Of a stretch of DNA of 64,000 bases, positions 1 to 10,779 are shown piece by piece. The position numbers and the translations under genes were made by a program. Source of the stretch: Anopheles merus (lineage: Eukaryota; Arthropoda; Insecta; Diptera; Culicidae). The notes beneath the pieces are model-generated. The model was not told the DNA's origin. It saw nothing but the letters and a program-made list of their open reading frames with translations, and searched no databases. The stretch covers positions 52,962,442 through 53,026,441 of the forward strand of contig NC_054083.1 in NCBI RefSeq assembly GCF_017562075.2. Direction: 5' to 3'. Each line of letters starts with the position of its first letter. Position 1 is the stretch's first letter.

Positions 1-1337
1 CGGCAAGCAGGGAATGATGCCACACGGTGTGTATGGGGTTTTCCAGAGGATAGATGCTTTTTCACTGCTTTGTCACTTTTCTCCACATCAACACCGTTTC
101 ATTTACACGCAGCAGAGTCTTTCTACAACGTACGACACGAAATTTTAGCTAAAATTACAACATTTTTACACTTTCTGACTTTCGTCTGTTTTGTTGATGA
201 GATGCCATCCATCTATTTCACAAAAACGCTTAAAATCGGGTACGTCCATCGCGTGATTTTGCTTCGCCACATTGACAGCTGTCAGCCGTATCGCTTGCGT
301 GTCCGTTGTGGACTGTCAGTGGCAATTAAGTGAAAGTTTTCATTTTCATTTATTTTTCATGAAAATCTTAATACTGATCGATATTTCTACCATTTCTTAG
401 TTCTATTAAATTTAATTGAGAATAAAAGCAGATTTCCATCGATTTATGTTCCATTTCACCAATGTCGCAGCTATTGTGGTCTAACCTCTTGCTTTGCTCC
501 TGCCTGAATCGCTTTGGTTTATTCCATACTGTTCGACAAAGTTTTCGAACGTTGCTTTCGATCGAGTCCATTTCCATCGTGTCCCAAACCTATTGTTTCA
601 AAAGCATGAAACTTTTAATCCTAGAACTTTTTTTTACGAAATTACTAAGATGAAATTTTATACGAGCTGAAATTATCTAGTAATTCCACACTTTTGTTTT
701 TGTGGAAATTTACGATGATTTCCGTTATCCCCTTTTGACTAGTTTCTATATCATAACCCGAAGTCTTGAATTCCAATAAAGAACGATAAATCTCGACCAA
801 ACTGCTAAAAACAAACGCCAATTGATGCCCATTTCGAAATCATTCCGGATACATGGCAACAACAATTCAAAAAGAATTCGTTCTCAAATCCAAAAGTTCA
901 ATGAACGGAGTACTGTATGCATTTTTGCTTATCTGACCACACTACCGGTATGCCATGGCATGATCGCGCTCTTTTTTCGATGGTCTGCTTCAAAACAAAA
1001 GCACAGCAACCGTTACTACGAGACGGGCGTGATTGCTCAGGCGGGTCACACACGCTTTTCCCTTACCTTTGGCATTCGTTGCAACATCAACACTGCTGCT
1101 GCTGCTGCTGCTTGATAATTCACACGCTGCACTCACGTAGATAGGCGACGATAGGATAGGGATAGGGATTTCTCGTTCTTTTTTTATCTCCCACCCAGCA
1201 GTGTTGGTTGTGAGGAGGAGAGCAAGCGATATCGTAACGGAGATTCGGGCGTATGTTTGCGGACAGCTGAGATAAAATCCATCCCCTTATGTCCACACCG
1301 TCGGTAATGTAAGCAGTAGACCGAAGCGTGCAATGAA
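1..1337. other. Left intergenic flank, no gene recognised
   Basis: No open frame here resembles a known protein. The first 800 bases are AT-richer than the genes to the right. An AATAAA hexamer near 776-781 on the + strand could end a transcript arriving from the left, but no coding sequence in the window supports that. A short (CTG)n run lies at about 1093-1112, and GATAGG/GGGATAG repeats follow around 1145-1168. The stretch probably contains the upstream regulatory region of the transporter gene at 1479. Confidence 0.5.
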
Positions 1338-1343
1338 TCAGTG
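1338..1343 (+). promoter_or_regulatory. Possible initiator (TCAGTG) of the transporter gene
   Basis: The hexamer TCAGTG matches the arthropod initiator consensus TCAGTY except for its last base. It lies about 139 bp before the ATG at 1479. No TATA box was seen about 30 bp upstream. It is one candidate among several short matches expected by chance; only transcript 5' end data could confirm it. Confidence 0.25.
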
Positions 1344-1478
1344 CGCGAGATCATGTCCCAGGAACCGGACATGGCAGTGGTGCTGTGTGAAGTTATCAAA
1401 TAGTGCGCGCGTTCAGCTTCAGCGTGATTCGGAGGTTTTAATATCTACTACCGCACAGTAAAATAAAGCACGTTTGAC

Positions 1479-3006
1479 ATGCGAGCCTCCCGTGTCCCAC
1501 CGGATGGTGGCTTTGGGTGGGTTGTAGTGGCCGGTTGTGCGCTGGTGAATGTACGTCTCGAAGCTGGCGGACACCAGTACCAGCACCAGCATCGTCTAAG
1601 CCGTCTTATAATCCACAGGTGTTCAATCAATCGTTGGTCTCTGTGTTTGGGCTCATGTTTGCAGACTACCTCGCCAGTCTCGGAGAGCACGCCTTTGGGG
1701 CGGCGCTGGTGATGAACGTGATGAACATTTCGCTCAACTTTTCCGGCCTCATTACCGGGCCCATTATCAAGCACTTCAATCCAAGAAAGGCCGCTATTCT
1801 GGGCAGTCTGCTGACGGGCACTGCACTCTCGTTATGTTCGTACAGTACCAAACTGTGGCAGATTGTGCTATCGTACAGTGTGACCTTTGGATTTGGACTG
1901 GGGCTAATACAGTCGTCCACGTTCGTTGCCCTCAACTCCTACTTTCGCCATCGCAAGGGACGAGCGGTGGGCTTTGCGCTGGCAGGAACCGGCATTGGTC
2001 AGATTCTGATGCCGCTGCTCGTGCAGTATCTTCTGAGCAACTTTAACTTTAGGGACACAACTCTTATCATCGGTGGACTAGCGTTTAATGGGGTAAGGGA
2101 TGGGGTGGCCCTTTGCGGTGCAATGATCCAATGCATTCAGTGTTTCGATGCGTCACCGTTTGTTTGCAGGTGGTTGGTGCCAGCTTACTCCAGCCCGTAG
2201 AATGGCACCTGAAGGATAGTGTGGCGGGAGATGATAGGGAGAGCCAGCCACTGCTGGCAATGGATAAGCCGAGCTCACATGCCAATGGAACTTCTTGCAA
2301 GAAAGCATCTTGCAGTTGGTCAAAACTAGCTGCCTTGATGGATTTTGCCATTCTCAAGCAGGTTTCGTTTTTGAACTTGATCGTTGGTCTTGGACTTGCG
2401 TACACAGCGTCGACAAGTTTCTCTTTATTTTTTCCTTACTTTCTACAGGTAAGTTACCTAAAATAAAACAATGTTGCAAACAGTTACCCGTAATTTATGT
2501 TATTTACCCTTCTCCACTAGAAATCTGCCAATTTAACCATGCTCGAAGCTGCCAACTGCATGTCGGTGCTTTCCACGACTGATCTTATCACGAGGATAAC
2601 CGTCCCAGCGTTTGTGGATAGGATGGAGTTTTCCCATCGTACCACGTTTCTGCTAGCCGGAATCTGCCTGGTGGTGGCACGTTCTGTTATGGCCGAAATG
2701 CGCTCCCTGGTGCCACTCATGGTCACGTCCGCCTTTTACGGTATCTTCCGCTCGATCACGATCGTCAATCAGAACCTGACGGTGGCGGAATATTGCGGCG
2801 AGAGAAAGATCGAAAAGATGCTCCCCAATGCGCTTGGGTTTAATATGGTAACGAAGGGCATACTGGTACTGACCCTTGGGCAAATCCTGGGCTGGTTTGC
2901 TGACTTTACCGGCAGCTATTCGTTGAACTTGCACGCCCAGAACCTACTGCTCGTAACGACCTGCGTGCTGTGGTTGTGCGAAATGTACTTTAAAGACGAT
3001 AACTAA
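1479..3006 (+). CDS. Monocarboxylate transporter-like protein (SLC16 family, MFS)
   Basis: Four exons are inferred from frame continuity and GT-AG sites: 1479-1550, 1619-2092, 2170-2448 and 2521-3006 (stop included), giving 436 aa. Introns are 68, 77 and 72 bp. The N-terminus carries PPDGGFGWVVV, the SLC16 signature at the first membrane helix. After the first half of the helices comes NSYFRHRKGRAVGFALAGTG, matching the conserved helix-5 region of monocarboxylate transporters. A hydrophilic loop at roughly residues 197-232 separates two six-helix halves, as in the major facilitator fold. SLC16 members are plasma-membrane carriers, many proton-coupled for lactate or pyruvate, but insect members have diverse or unknown substrates, so the cargo is not assigned. 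The start is the first ATG before the signature. The protein is slightly short for the family, with short tails. The LEM gene follows 388 bp downstream on the same strand. Confidence 0.88.
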
Positions 3007-3394
3007 CCTGTGGCAGACCTCTTATTAGTCGTTTAAGTTTGTTAATTAGATGATAAGCATACAAAATACAAATTCGCGGACGTTTGCACTTGACTTGTTG
3101 TTGTTGTTGTTTGGATTTCGAAAACGTTCGCCGAGAACCGAATGCGGTACTGTAAACACGCCGATGACAGTTTCGCATGGCACGCCTTATCCGGGATTTT
3201 CAAATTTCAAATAACCGTGCTTTTGGCAAAGGCAGCATCATCCCGAATAAGCGGGCTACCGCCACAGCGCCACAGTGAATGTAAACAGGGGCAAAACAAA
3301 ACGAAAGTGTGTTTTTTGTCTGTAATCGGTATCGAAATATCTGTGTGAAAAGTAGTTTGTCTGTTCGTTTTTGGGTGTGCATCTAACGCGCAAC
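3007..3394 (+). promoter_or_regulatory. Short spacer: transporter 3' end and LEM-gene promoter/leader
   Basis: This 388 bp must hold both the 3' UTR of the transporter and the promoter and leader of the next gene. No canonical AATAAA was seen after the transporter stop; an AT-rich stretch at 3040-3075 is the likeliest 3' processing region. A TTG/GTT repeat lies at about 3097-3112. The leader runs into CAACATGG at the LEM-gene start. Confidence 0.4.
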
Positions 3395-4810
3395 ATGGCA
3401 GATAATTTCGATGATATGTCGAACGATCAGCTGCGGCTGAAGCTGCTCGAGTTCGGCCTGTCCAACATGCCGGTCACAAGCACGACGCGAAAGGTGCTGA
3501 TCAAAAAGCTACGAAATCACATCTCCACCAACGGCGGAGGCGGAGGCGCTGGGAAGGGCCGGCGTGAAACAATCCACCTTACAAAGTACTCTTCCGACGA
3601 GGATAGTGAGCCCGTCAGCAGCCAACCCGCTGGCACGAAGAAAACCGCCGTGACCGCCAAAAAGGAGCAGACAAATCGTCGAGCAACGATTGCTAGCGCT
3701 GGGACCGCAGCAGCATCAACGAAACTGCCCAAATTCATTTCTGCATCACAACCGACACCGAAAGTCTCCGAAACATTGCCACCGGAGCCGGGATCTGCGT
3801 CGAAGCGTCGATCGGGAAGAGTTACCCCGGTGAAGGATAAGGATGTTGCATCATCCGCATCGTCCACGAAAGCAGCACCGAAAGTGCCGGCAATACTGGA
3901 GGACTCGGACGACGATATGGTTCCGCTGACACAGTTGACCCAGCGTGAGCGCAAATCGAAGAGCCCTTCGCTGTCTCGCGCTGAGATGCTGACTACGTCC
4001 TACATACATCAGATGGAGGTGGCCGCCCCGAAGGTTCCGGAATCAATCGAGGAAGAGATGGAGGTGGACGTACCGGAAATGGGGAAGAACGAGCAGGACA
4101 TGGACGTAATCGTGCTGGATGATGATGAGGATAGCGATCTTGCCTCGGTTTCGATGCCACCGCCACAGCAACCACCGAAACCAGCGCCAGTGAAAGAGTC
4201 CTACAGTCAAACGACATCCGAGACGCGTCGCACCTTTACCACTGCCACCACGATGACCGATAGCCGGAAGGGTAAGGAGGAGCGTGTCTTTGCTGAACCG
4301 GCCCCGCTGAAGTACGGCACGACGGAACGAACCCTGCCGAAGCCTACGTTTGCATCACCATCGATCCGCAGCAGCATGTCCTCGGCGGTACGTGAAGAAA
4401 CCGGTCCAAAGTACGACCCAACCGATTCTCCGTATTTAAGCGAGTTCACCAAGCGTCTGTCCCGCTTGCGTGCGGAAGCAGTCCAACAGCCCGGTGGTGT
4501 TTCGCGCGAATCTCCCTCCAGACGGACAATGTTTGAAGGGTCCACTACGTCGTCGCTGCGATCAACGTACGCGCCGCCACGTGAGGAATACGAAGCTTCA
4601 TCGTCCTCCCGGTACCGAGCTGGTCGGCAAACGATGGCTCCCACGGTGTCTACGGCAGGTCGTAGGACAGCAACCGAGACGAGCGGTGTGCGCAGCTCCA
4701 TGCGGCAGGAGCTGCTGGCACTCGATCGGAAGTACTCGATCCGGAAGATCTTCTACAGCCTCATCATCGTATTGGTGGTCATTTTCCTGTTTGTATTCTT
4801 CTTTCTGTAA
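3395..4810 (+). CDS. LEM-domain inner nuclear membrane protein (otefin/bocksbeutel/emerin-like)
   Basis: Single-exon gene of 471 aa. Residues about 4-44 form a LEM domain: two short helices with NDQLRLKLLEFGL, a PVTSTTRKVLIKKL turn-helix, then a glycine-rich linker. LEM domains bind barrier-to-autointegration factor (BAF) and tether chromatin to the nuclear envelope. The middle (about 50-440) is low-complexity, rich in Ser, Thr, Pro and acidic patches such as EDSDDD and DDDEDSD, with basic clusters (KRRSGR, RERKSKS) that could serve as nuclear localisation signals. The last 20 residues are a hydrophobic anchor (FYSLIIVLVVIFLFVFFFL) directly at the C-terminus, as in tail-anchored emerin and otefin. 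The ATG at 3395 is in good context (CAACATGG) and opens the LEM domain. Insects have several LEM genes, and otefin cannot be separated from bocksbeutel here. Confidence 0.88.
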   Translation: MADNFDDMSNDQLRLKLLEFGLSNMPVTSTTRKVLIKKLRNHISTNGGGGGAGKGRRETIHLTKYSSDEDSEPVSSQPAGTKKTAVTAKKEQTNRRATIASAGTAAASTKLPKFISASQPTPKVSETLPPEPGSASKRRSGRVTPVKDKDVASSASSTKAAPKVPAILEDSDDDMVPLTQLTQRERKSKSPSLSRAEMLTTSYIHQMEVAAPKVPESIEEEMEVDVPEMGKNEQDMDVIVLDDDEDSDLASVSMPPPQQPPKPAPVKESYSQTTSETRRTFTTATTMTDSRKGKEERVFAEPAPLKYGTTERTLPKPTFASPSIRSSMSSAVREETGPKYDPTDSPYLSEFTKRLSRLRAEAVQQPGGVSRESPSRRTMFEGSTTSSLRSTYAPPREEYEASSSSRYRAGRQTMAPTVSTAGRRTATETSGVRSSMRQELLALDRKYSIRKIFYSLIIVLVVIFLFVFFFL

Positions 4811-6124
4811 ACTCACATATGTATGCGTTTGTAATCGTTCCACTTTGATTCCCTTTGAAGTCATTTTTAGCCAACTGCATTTCCTAGCTTGGAAAGCTAG
4901 TAATACTCTCTTCGACACGGACAGTAACGTTCGTGGGTCAATTTTAAAAAGCTAAAATTTGTACACGAGGCTTCGTGGCCCCATCCCACCACCTACAAGC
5001 ATGGTAGGTTTCTTTTTGTTTTTTTTTGTTCTTTTGGTCGAATAAACGATGTAATATCAAAAAGGAAAAATTGTTTGTTTTTATTATTTTACGCCTTTCA
5101 CTCCTCTCCATCAAACAACATGATCAATTCCCATGTGTCTGTGTGTGTATGTACTATTGGTTGCACGCGCGCGAAGACGATTGTATCGCCCAGCAGCGGA
5201 GTAGGCTGGATGTAAAGTGGATCTTGTGTGGACACTGTTGGCCCCCATTTGCTCCTATATTCGCGATTTTTTGTTCGATTGCTACTATCGTGTTTCGTGA
5301 TAATAAGTAAACGGTACGTAGAGATTTCGGTTTTTCGTTAGTAACGTGGGTTGTTTGTTCGTTTGTTTAGTTGCAGTGGTTCTTCAAATCCTTTTCGTAC
5401 GACCCTAACCTAATTTGATTTTTTATTTTTTTTTTCGTTCACCCCTCTCAAAATGCATGGTTTCGAATAGTTAAAACCAAGACGCTCAATTCCCTCGCAG
5501 GCGCTCCACGCACGCACCGCAGCTACTTGCTATAAATGTATACTAGCCGCGCACTAATATTAGAAGCTAATAGTAAGGAAGTTTGCAACAAATTAAAATA
5601 TCGCTTTTTGTAACTAGAAACTAGCATAACTTTTCTTAAAACACAATGTCACACAACACAGTAATTATTGCACGGGACGGGGGGAGAAAGTTAGGATAGG
5701 TGTAGTTTTTCTTAAAAACTCATCTTCCAACCGGACAATTGGCCGGACATACCCACATCGTTGAACGACCGGTCGAGACGCGTTATGGAAGAGCTCGTTA
5801 AAACAAAGGTACTAGTTTAGGACAACAGAACAACAGAAAAATGCACCTCATCCGCCAACGGCCACCACAAGGTACGTCCGTATGTGTCGTACCCTAGAGG
5901 CGTGAATGAAACAGAGACACGTGATTCCGCACTGAGATCGGTATAACTCATACTACACTACACCTTACACGCTAAATATGGCCAACGAAACAAACGCTAG
6001 AATGGAATGTTAAAAACTAAACCGATGGACACTGGGTACTGGAATGTACGAACACATACAATCGGAGGACTCGAATAGAGATAGAGAGAGAGAGAGTTAG
6101 AGATTGAGAGTGATTCGGCGCAGC
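4811..6124. other. Convergent 3' region between the LEM and XXYLT genes
   Basis: No coding sequence is recognised in these 1.3 kb. The LEM gene's likely 3' UTR ends after the AATAAA at 5041-5046 on +. For the minus-strand xylosyltransferase, TTTATT at 5422-5427 on + (AATAAA on -) is the nearest canonical poly(A) signal seen, implying a 3' UTR of about 700 nt. A short GA run (about 6073-6098) lies just past the xylosyltransferase stop codon. The rest is AT-rich with T-runs. Confidence 0.5.
5041..5046 (+). terminator. Poly(A) signal AATAAA, LEM gene
   Basis: Canonical AATAAA 231 bp after the LEM-gene stop, following a T-rich stretch. It is the first canonical signal downstream on this strand. 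Confidence 0.5.
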
Positions 6125-7384
6125 CTACTCCGGGGCCCGCGTGTTGCAGTTGCCATGGTAGATCTTCACCGTCCCTTCGCAGTGGAAGTAACTGTCAAAG
6201 ATGTCGCTGTATCCATGCTCCCGCCACCACGTGCAGAGCTGCCGGTTCCAGACACAATCCAGCCGATAGATTAGCCCGGGAAACTCGAACCCCATCAGTG
6301 TGTAAAAGTCCTGATCGCCCAGATGGCCCTGAAAGGAGTACTTCTCTGCCATGTTTTTCACGGTGGACTCCTTGATGATTTCCTCGTAAATTCGCGACCG
6401 TCGAATTCGATCCAGGTGCAGCATAACGACGCCCGAATTCAGCCCCGGATAACCATGGTGTCGGGGTTCGGATGCGGGCGCTTTCTTGCCGCGCGGCACC
6501 GTCGTCCCCAACGGTTGCATGTCCGTTGCCGCCGGCAGCTTGTCCAGGTAGTACGGGCTGCCGAAGCTGGTTTGCGGATTGTTCATCCGGTACCGAGACA
6601 GCACGTGCCGATAGACGGGCGTCAGCTCGGGCGCCAACCCAAACAGCTGGTCCGGTGCGAACTGGTCGAACTGATCGAACAGCTCCTTGACGGACGCCCG
6701 GAACACGACGTCACAGTCGATCAGGATCGCCCGGCGCATGTTCCGATCGACGATCCGGTGCAGACCAAGCGACAGCAGAAATAAGGCATCACTGTAGTAG
6801 CTGCCGGACCGGTAGTTGAACAGTGGCATCATGCCATGCACGATGTCGCTGATTTTCTCCGCACAGTCCCGCACGTCGTACAGCGTGTAGAATGCGGTGC
6901 GGTGAAATCGTTCGATCTGCTGCTTGATCAGCTCCTCCGCCGACCGCTCGCTCTGCTCGTCCGTGATCACGTGCAGGTGCAGCTCGATCGTGCTGTACTT
7001 GAGCAGGCTGCGCAGGAACAGCTCCAGCTGGCTGTGCAGGATCATGTTTTGGCTTTCCTTCGTGTAGATCAGGAAGATGTTATACTCGGTATCGTTCGTG
7101 CCCTTCGAGACGTACTTGACGCGCTTCAGCTTGCTGGCCGCCGCCTGCGATGGGTCACCGGTACCATCCTCCCCGACTGCCGCCGTGCCGTTCCGGTGCT
7201 TGCCCTCATGGTGCTGATGATGGTGCGGGTGCTGGTTCCGGTGCACTAGGGCGGCCGCCGCCGCCAGCCGCTCCGGCACATCCTTCTGCACCAGGTGCCG
7301 ATTGAAGACGCTACTGTTCGCGTAGATGAACAGCAGAAAGCCGCTGGCCACGATAAACACCAGCAGCGCCTTGTTCATGCCCAT
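6125..7384 (-). CDS. xxylt: Xyloside xylosyltransferase 1-like (GT8 family, type II membrane protein)
   Basis: Single-exon minus-strand gene of 419 aa from ATG at 7384-7382 (a second in-frame ATG is at 7378). Residues about 6-25 form an N-terminal signal anchor typical of ER/Golgi type II enzymes. A His-rich low-complexity stem (about 48-66) precedes the catalytic domain, which begins near YNIFLIYTKES. A DxD metal/nucleotide-sugar motif appears as LIDCDVVF (Asp223-Cys-Asp225). Further family blocks are YPGLNSGVVMLHLDRI (about 312-327), HLGDQDFYTLM (354-364), NRQLCTWWREHGY (about 380-392) and the near-terminal KIYHGNCNT (407-415). XXYLT1 adds the second xylose, alpha-1,3, to xylose-glucose-O-Ser on EGF repeats such as those of Notch, using UDP-xylose. 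The frame stays open upstream to 7483 without an ATG, so the start rests on the ATG just before the anchor. Glucoside xylosyltransferase is the nearest alternative; the C-terminal block favours XXYLT1. Confidence 0.88.
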   Translation of the reverse strand: MGMNKALLVFIVASGFLLFIYANSSVFNRHLVQKDVPERLAAAAALVHRNQHPHHHQHHEGKHRNGTAAVGEDGTGDPSQAAASKLKRVKYVSKGTNDTEYNIFLIYTKESQNMILHSQLELFLRSLLKYSTIELHLHVITDEQSERSAEELIKQQIERFHRTAFYTLYDVRDCAEKISDIVHGMMPLFNYRSGSYYSDALFLLSLGLHRIVDRNMRRAILIDCDVVFRASVKELFDQFDQFAPDQLFGLAPELTPVYRHVLSRYRMNNPQTSFGSPYYLDKLPAATDMQPLGTTVPRGKKAPASEPRHHGYPGLNSGVVMLHLDRIRRSRIYEEIIKESTVKNMAEKYSFQGHLGDQDFYTLMGFEFPGLIYRLDCVWNRQLCTWWREHGYSDIFDSYFHCEGTVKIYHGNCNTRAPE

Positions 7385-8066
7385 CAGACCGATCCGTGGC
7401 AGTGCGAGCCACCAGCGCCACCACCGTCGACGTCGTTGCCACCAATCGATGAGAGCCAGAGCTTGCCCGTTGCGTTCCCCCAATCACGCGTCAGCGCCAC
7501 TGTGCTCCACTGTGTTTACGCTGCTCGCACGTCCCCAGGACAGGGACCTAGTTTCATAATCAGAGCTCGGAGATGGCGTGGCCTCCTTTTGCTAGCGGGA
7601 TCCTTTTTCCTCCAGGTACGAGCCAAGCACACACACTCACACACAGACGCGCGCCGTACCCTAGAAGCACTTCAGCATTATACGACTCGGGCGCGGAATA
7701 TCTCCTCCACTGTGAGATGACTGCAAATTACAGACCTTTCCAGTGCGATTCAGTGTTCTGTTTGCAGCCCTCGCATTATCCTTTTTTCTGCACTCGATGA
7801 CATTTCGCGGGGGCTTTCCACCCTTAATTTGCCACCCTCTCGCGCAACCACCCTTCGGACCAGGGTTGGGGGAGGAGCGATAGTTGTTGGAAAAGCTGGC
7901 CCCCGCCTGACAGCTTCGGATGTTTTGCAAAACGTCAGCCAGGAGTGGGGGCGCTTTTGACGTTTCGGGTCAAACGGAGGGGCGGTGAGCAAGAAGAATA
8001 GAAAACGTAAATAGCAACACACACACACTCACACTCACACAGAGTCGAGAGGTCAACAAAGGCAAT
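7385..8066. promoter_or_regulatory. Divergent intergenic region, xylosyltransferase and Dopey genes
   Basis: The region lies between the minus-strand xylosyltransferase start and the probable leader of the plus-strand Dopey gene. It should contain both promoters. It holds short CA runs (about 7626-7646 and 8014-8041) and no recognisable coding sequence. No TATA box or CRISPR-like or tRNA-like structure was seen. Confidence 0.4.
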
Positions 8067-8781
8067 TCAGTGGTGAGTCGGAAAAGCAACGGGTGCGTGG
8101 ACCTCGGGCGAGTGCGGATTCGAACCGAAGACGGTGTTCACGTTATACGCTTCTCGAAAAGGGTCTCGGTTGTTGTGTTTTGTGGTGAATGAATAGCGCT
8201 CGTTCTGTGTGAAACTGCGTGACTCGGTGTGTTCATTTCGCTCGGATGAGCTGTCAAACGCGCCAGAGCTTGTTTATCTGCTGCTGCTGCTGCTGCTGCT
8301 GCGAGACGTCTACATCATCGATTTTTTCCCCACATAGTACGCGCACAACGACGCACACAGATCTCGGGGGTTTGCGGTTTTGCGAAGGAAAAGTGGCGTT
8401 TTCGCGACCCACAGGCGTTTGTAAAGTTGATCGGGCGCGATAGTGTAGTGAGTGTTTTTTTTGTGTGGGGGTGAAACACGGGTGATAAATCCTCCCCCTC
8501 CCCCTCAAAAGAAAGGAGAAAGGTGCACGATGCTCGGCAAGAGCCCCAGCAGCGGGAGCACCAAAGTGGATCACACAAAGAAATAGATCAAGAGCGCGGA
8601 AGAGCACACGGAGAGGAGAAGGGAAGGGTGCAGTGTGTGCGTGCCTGTCTGTGTCTGTGTGTGTGTGTGTGTGGATAGAAGAAGGCAGGCCAGCTGTTTC
8701 AGAAGACGCAGTGGAGGAGTGGCAGCGGCGCCGTTGTGCAAACGAGGCACACATGAGCGCAGCGGGGAAGAAGAAGCACAC
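8067..8781 (+). other. Putative non-coding leader exon of the Dopey gene
   Basis: The block runs from an initiator-like TCAGTG (8067-8072) to a strong splice donor, CAC|GTAAGTAAT, with the exon ending at 8781. It contains (CTG)n at 8278-8302, poly-purine stretches and (TG)n at about 8651-8673, typical of long insect leader exons. The next strong acceptor on + in front of the coding sequence is CTATTTTAG at 10691-10699, so a leader intron of about 1.9 kb (8782-10699) is inferred. The 5' end is uncertain. Confidence 0.4.
8278..8302. repeat. (CTG)8 trinucleotide repeat
   Basis: About eight uninterrupted CTG units in the inferred Dopey leader exon. Read on the minus strand it is (CAG)n. It is not in a supported coding frame. 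Confidence 0.9.
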
Positions 8782-10699
8782 GTAAGTAATGAATGGGCGA
8801 AACTGTGCGGCGGGGTGGGGGAAGAAGGTTTATGGATAACGGATCCAAGAATATATATGCACAGCGGGGTAGGTGGATGGCACCCCAGCCCACCCTCAGG
8901 CGAGGCAGCTGTAACACCAGCAATAGTAATGTACGTAACTACGCAAAAGTTTTTCTCGCCGTTTGCGCAGTGAGACCGGGAAGTGGTGTTACGGCAGGCG
9001 AGAGCCGCCGCCGCCGCCGCCACCGCGCCTGGGTTGTGGGTGTTTGTTCGTTCGTTCGTAATTCGATTGGTGTGGTTCACCCTGCGCGCCAGCAACACAC
9101 GCAGCCGGCCGCAGATAACTGTACTGTATGGGTTTTCGCATGTTGTTTGCCCTGATTCGCTAAAGGGGCATCGCAATAATTTACCTTTGGTGTGTGGCCC
9201 CTGTCTCCCGCGTAGGGGCGACTCACGTCTCGGTCGTAACATTTGGGCTTGGCCTACCTGGCTGCCTGCGTTGGTTTGCCCAGCGTGAGCGCAATTGTGA
9301 TGAGTCAGATACCGCAACCTGTCCGAATTGTTTGTTCTAGGATGTGTAGGGAGGGTGGGTAGACGCGCGCACTATCGGAATTTTCGAACCGTTCCGGCCT
9401 GTTCTCTTATCAGAAACGTAGCTCGACAGCCGCCCAACGACCAACGCACTGCACAAAAAGGGCGCTTGTATGTATTTCCAATCGGATTTCCCCCGCCCGT
9501 TTGTTCTGTTCGCCTTCCCATAGAGCGCGGTGAGCGATAGGTTTTGTTGAATCACACGAAAATTGCATCAACCAGCAACCAAGCAAGCGCTGCGATGCGA
9601 GAGAACGGTCCCCGGACCGACCGACACACAATGGTGTAGTGTAAATCACCTTTTCCATGCTATTGCTGCTGCTGCCGCTGTGTGCGATGGCCCTGTGCGA
9701 AGTGGATCCCCAGCGCACGGTAATGATGGAGGGGGTCGTCGTCGCTTATTAACAGCCAGTCGTTGTCGTCGTGGTCGTGGTCTTGGTCGTCGCCGTCGCC
9801 GCATCTAGCCACCCGAACACACTACGTTGCGGTGTGCCGTGTTGGAAGGCAGTGTTTAGGAAAAGGTGGAATTTTGCAACCTCAGGGGCTACTTCGGTTC
9901 GGTGTTGTTGGTTTGCCTGGAGGTAGGTGCACACTGCACCGCGAGCACCATGAAAACCCGCAGCAAGAAAAAGCAAGGTTGGTTGAAAGGGTAGAGAGGT
10001 AGAGTTGCTGGGCACCTTGAAGCAGTCCGCGGTAGGGCAACCTTGACCACAGCAGCACGACATCGAATATTCACATTGTGCTTTCAGATTGTATGTGTCT
10101 GCTGCAGTTATTACTCTCTTATCGAGGGACACCAGTACGAGGAGATTGTTTACCTATCGGTGCAGCTTACAAGTGGACAGAGAGGACTGGAGTGTGTATC
10201 TTCGGGCTTGTCGAAGACAGCTTCCTATTATGTGAAGACAGTGCCCCAATGCATGCCCACTTATCTGTCCTTCTCAGAGTTAGTAGGTCGGTTTCGGATC
10301 GGTTGATTGGTTGCGTGTAATCTTCCATATACCACACGCACGCACACACACACGCGCGGGTTGCGGCGGTATCTGTGGTTCGAAACAGGCCCCAACTAAA
10401 TTGGTATCTACTGTGGGGGGATTCACCACCACACACTGTGCTGTGTGTATGTGCAGAAGGCTCTCCCGCAGCAAGGCGACCGGTTTTTGGGCTGCGGCTG
10501 TTATCACCTTTTTTGTTACTTTTATTCAAACGAAAAGCACCATGCAACATGTGGTCCTATGTGCGTGTTATGTTGTTTCGCGAGCGGAAATGAGCTCTGG
10601 GGGACTTCTGTTCTAAACAAACAGAGACACCCTGCCCTGGTGTTTGTTCAGCGGAGCCGTCTTCTAACCGTCTTTCTTCGTTCTGTCTTTCTATTTTAG
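8782..10699 (+). other. Inferred leader intron of the Dopey gene
   Basis: Bounded by donor GTAAGT at 8782 and acceptor TTTTAG ending at 10699. It contains GCC and GTC/CGT triplet runs near 9001-9020 and 9727-9800 and a CA-rich stretch at about 10333-10352. Several long open frames cross it on both strands, but none resembles a protein and they come from GC-rich low-complexity DNA. Confidence 0.4.
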
Positions 10700-10779
10700 C
10701 TCTGTTTAACGGCACAAAAAGTGGCAAAGCACCACCACCACCACCGGCAACAACAACGCCGCCCCAACCACGGTCAACC
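10700..10779 (+). other. Dopey leader segment directly before the ATG
   Basis: Eighty bases between the inferred acceptor and the start codon. They contain a CAC-repeat (about 10731-10746) and CAACAACAACG and end in TCAACCATGG, a strong insect translation-start context. Confidence 0.5.

Noticed and set aside
8105..8130. GGTTCGAATCC on the minus strand, resembling a tRNA T-loop
   Set aside because: The flanking bases do not form a five-pair T stem, and no acceptor or anticodon arm could be folded around it.
8571..9317. 248-codon open frame on - within the Dopey leader/intron
   Set aside because: It overlaps the inferred splice donor on + and repeats of GCC and TG; no family resemblance.
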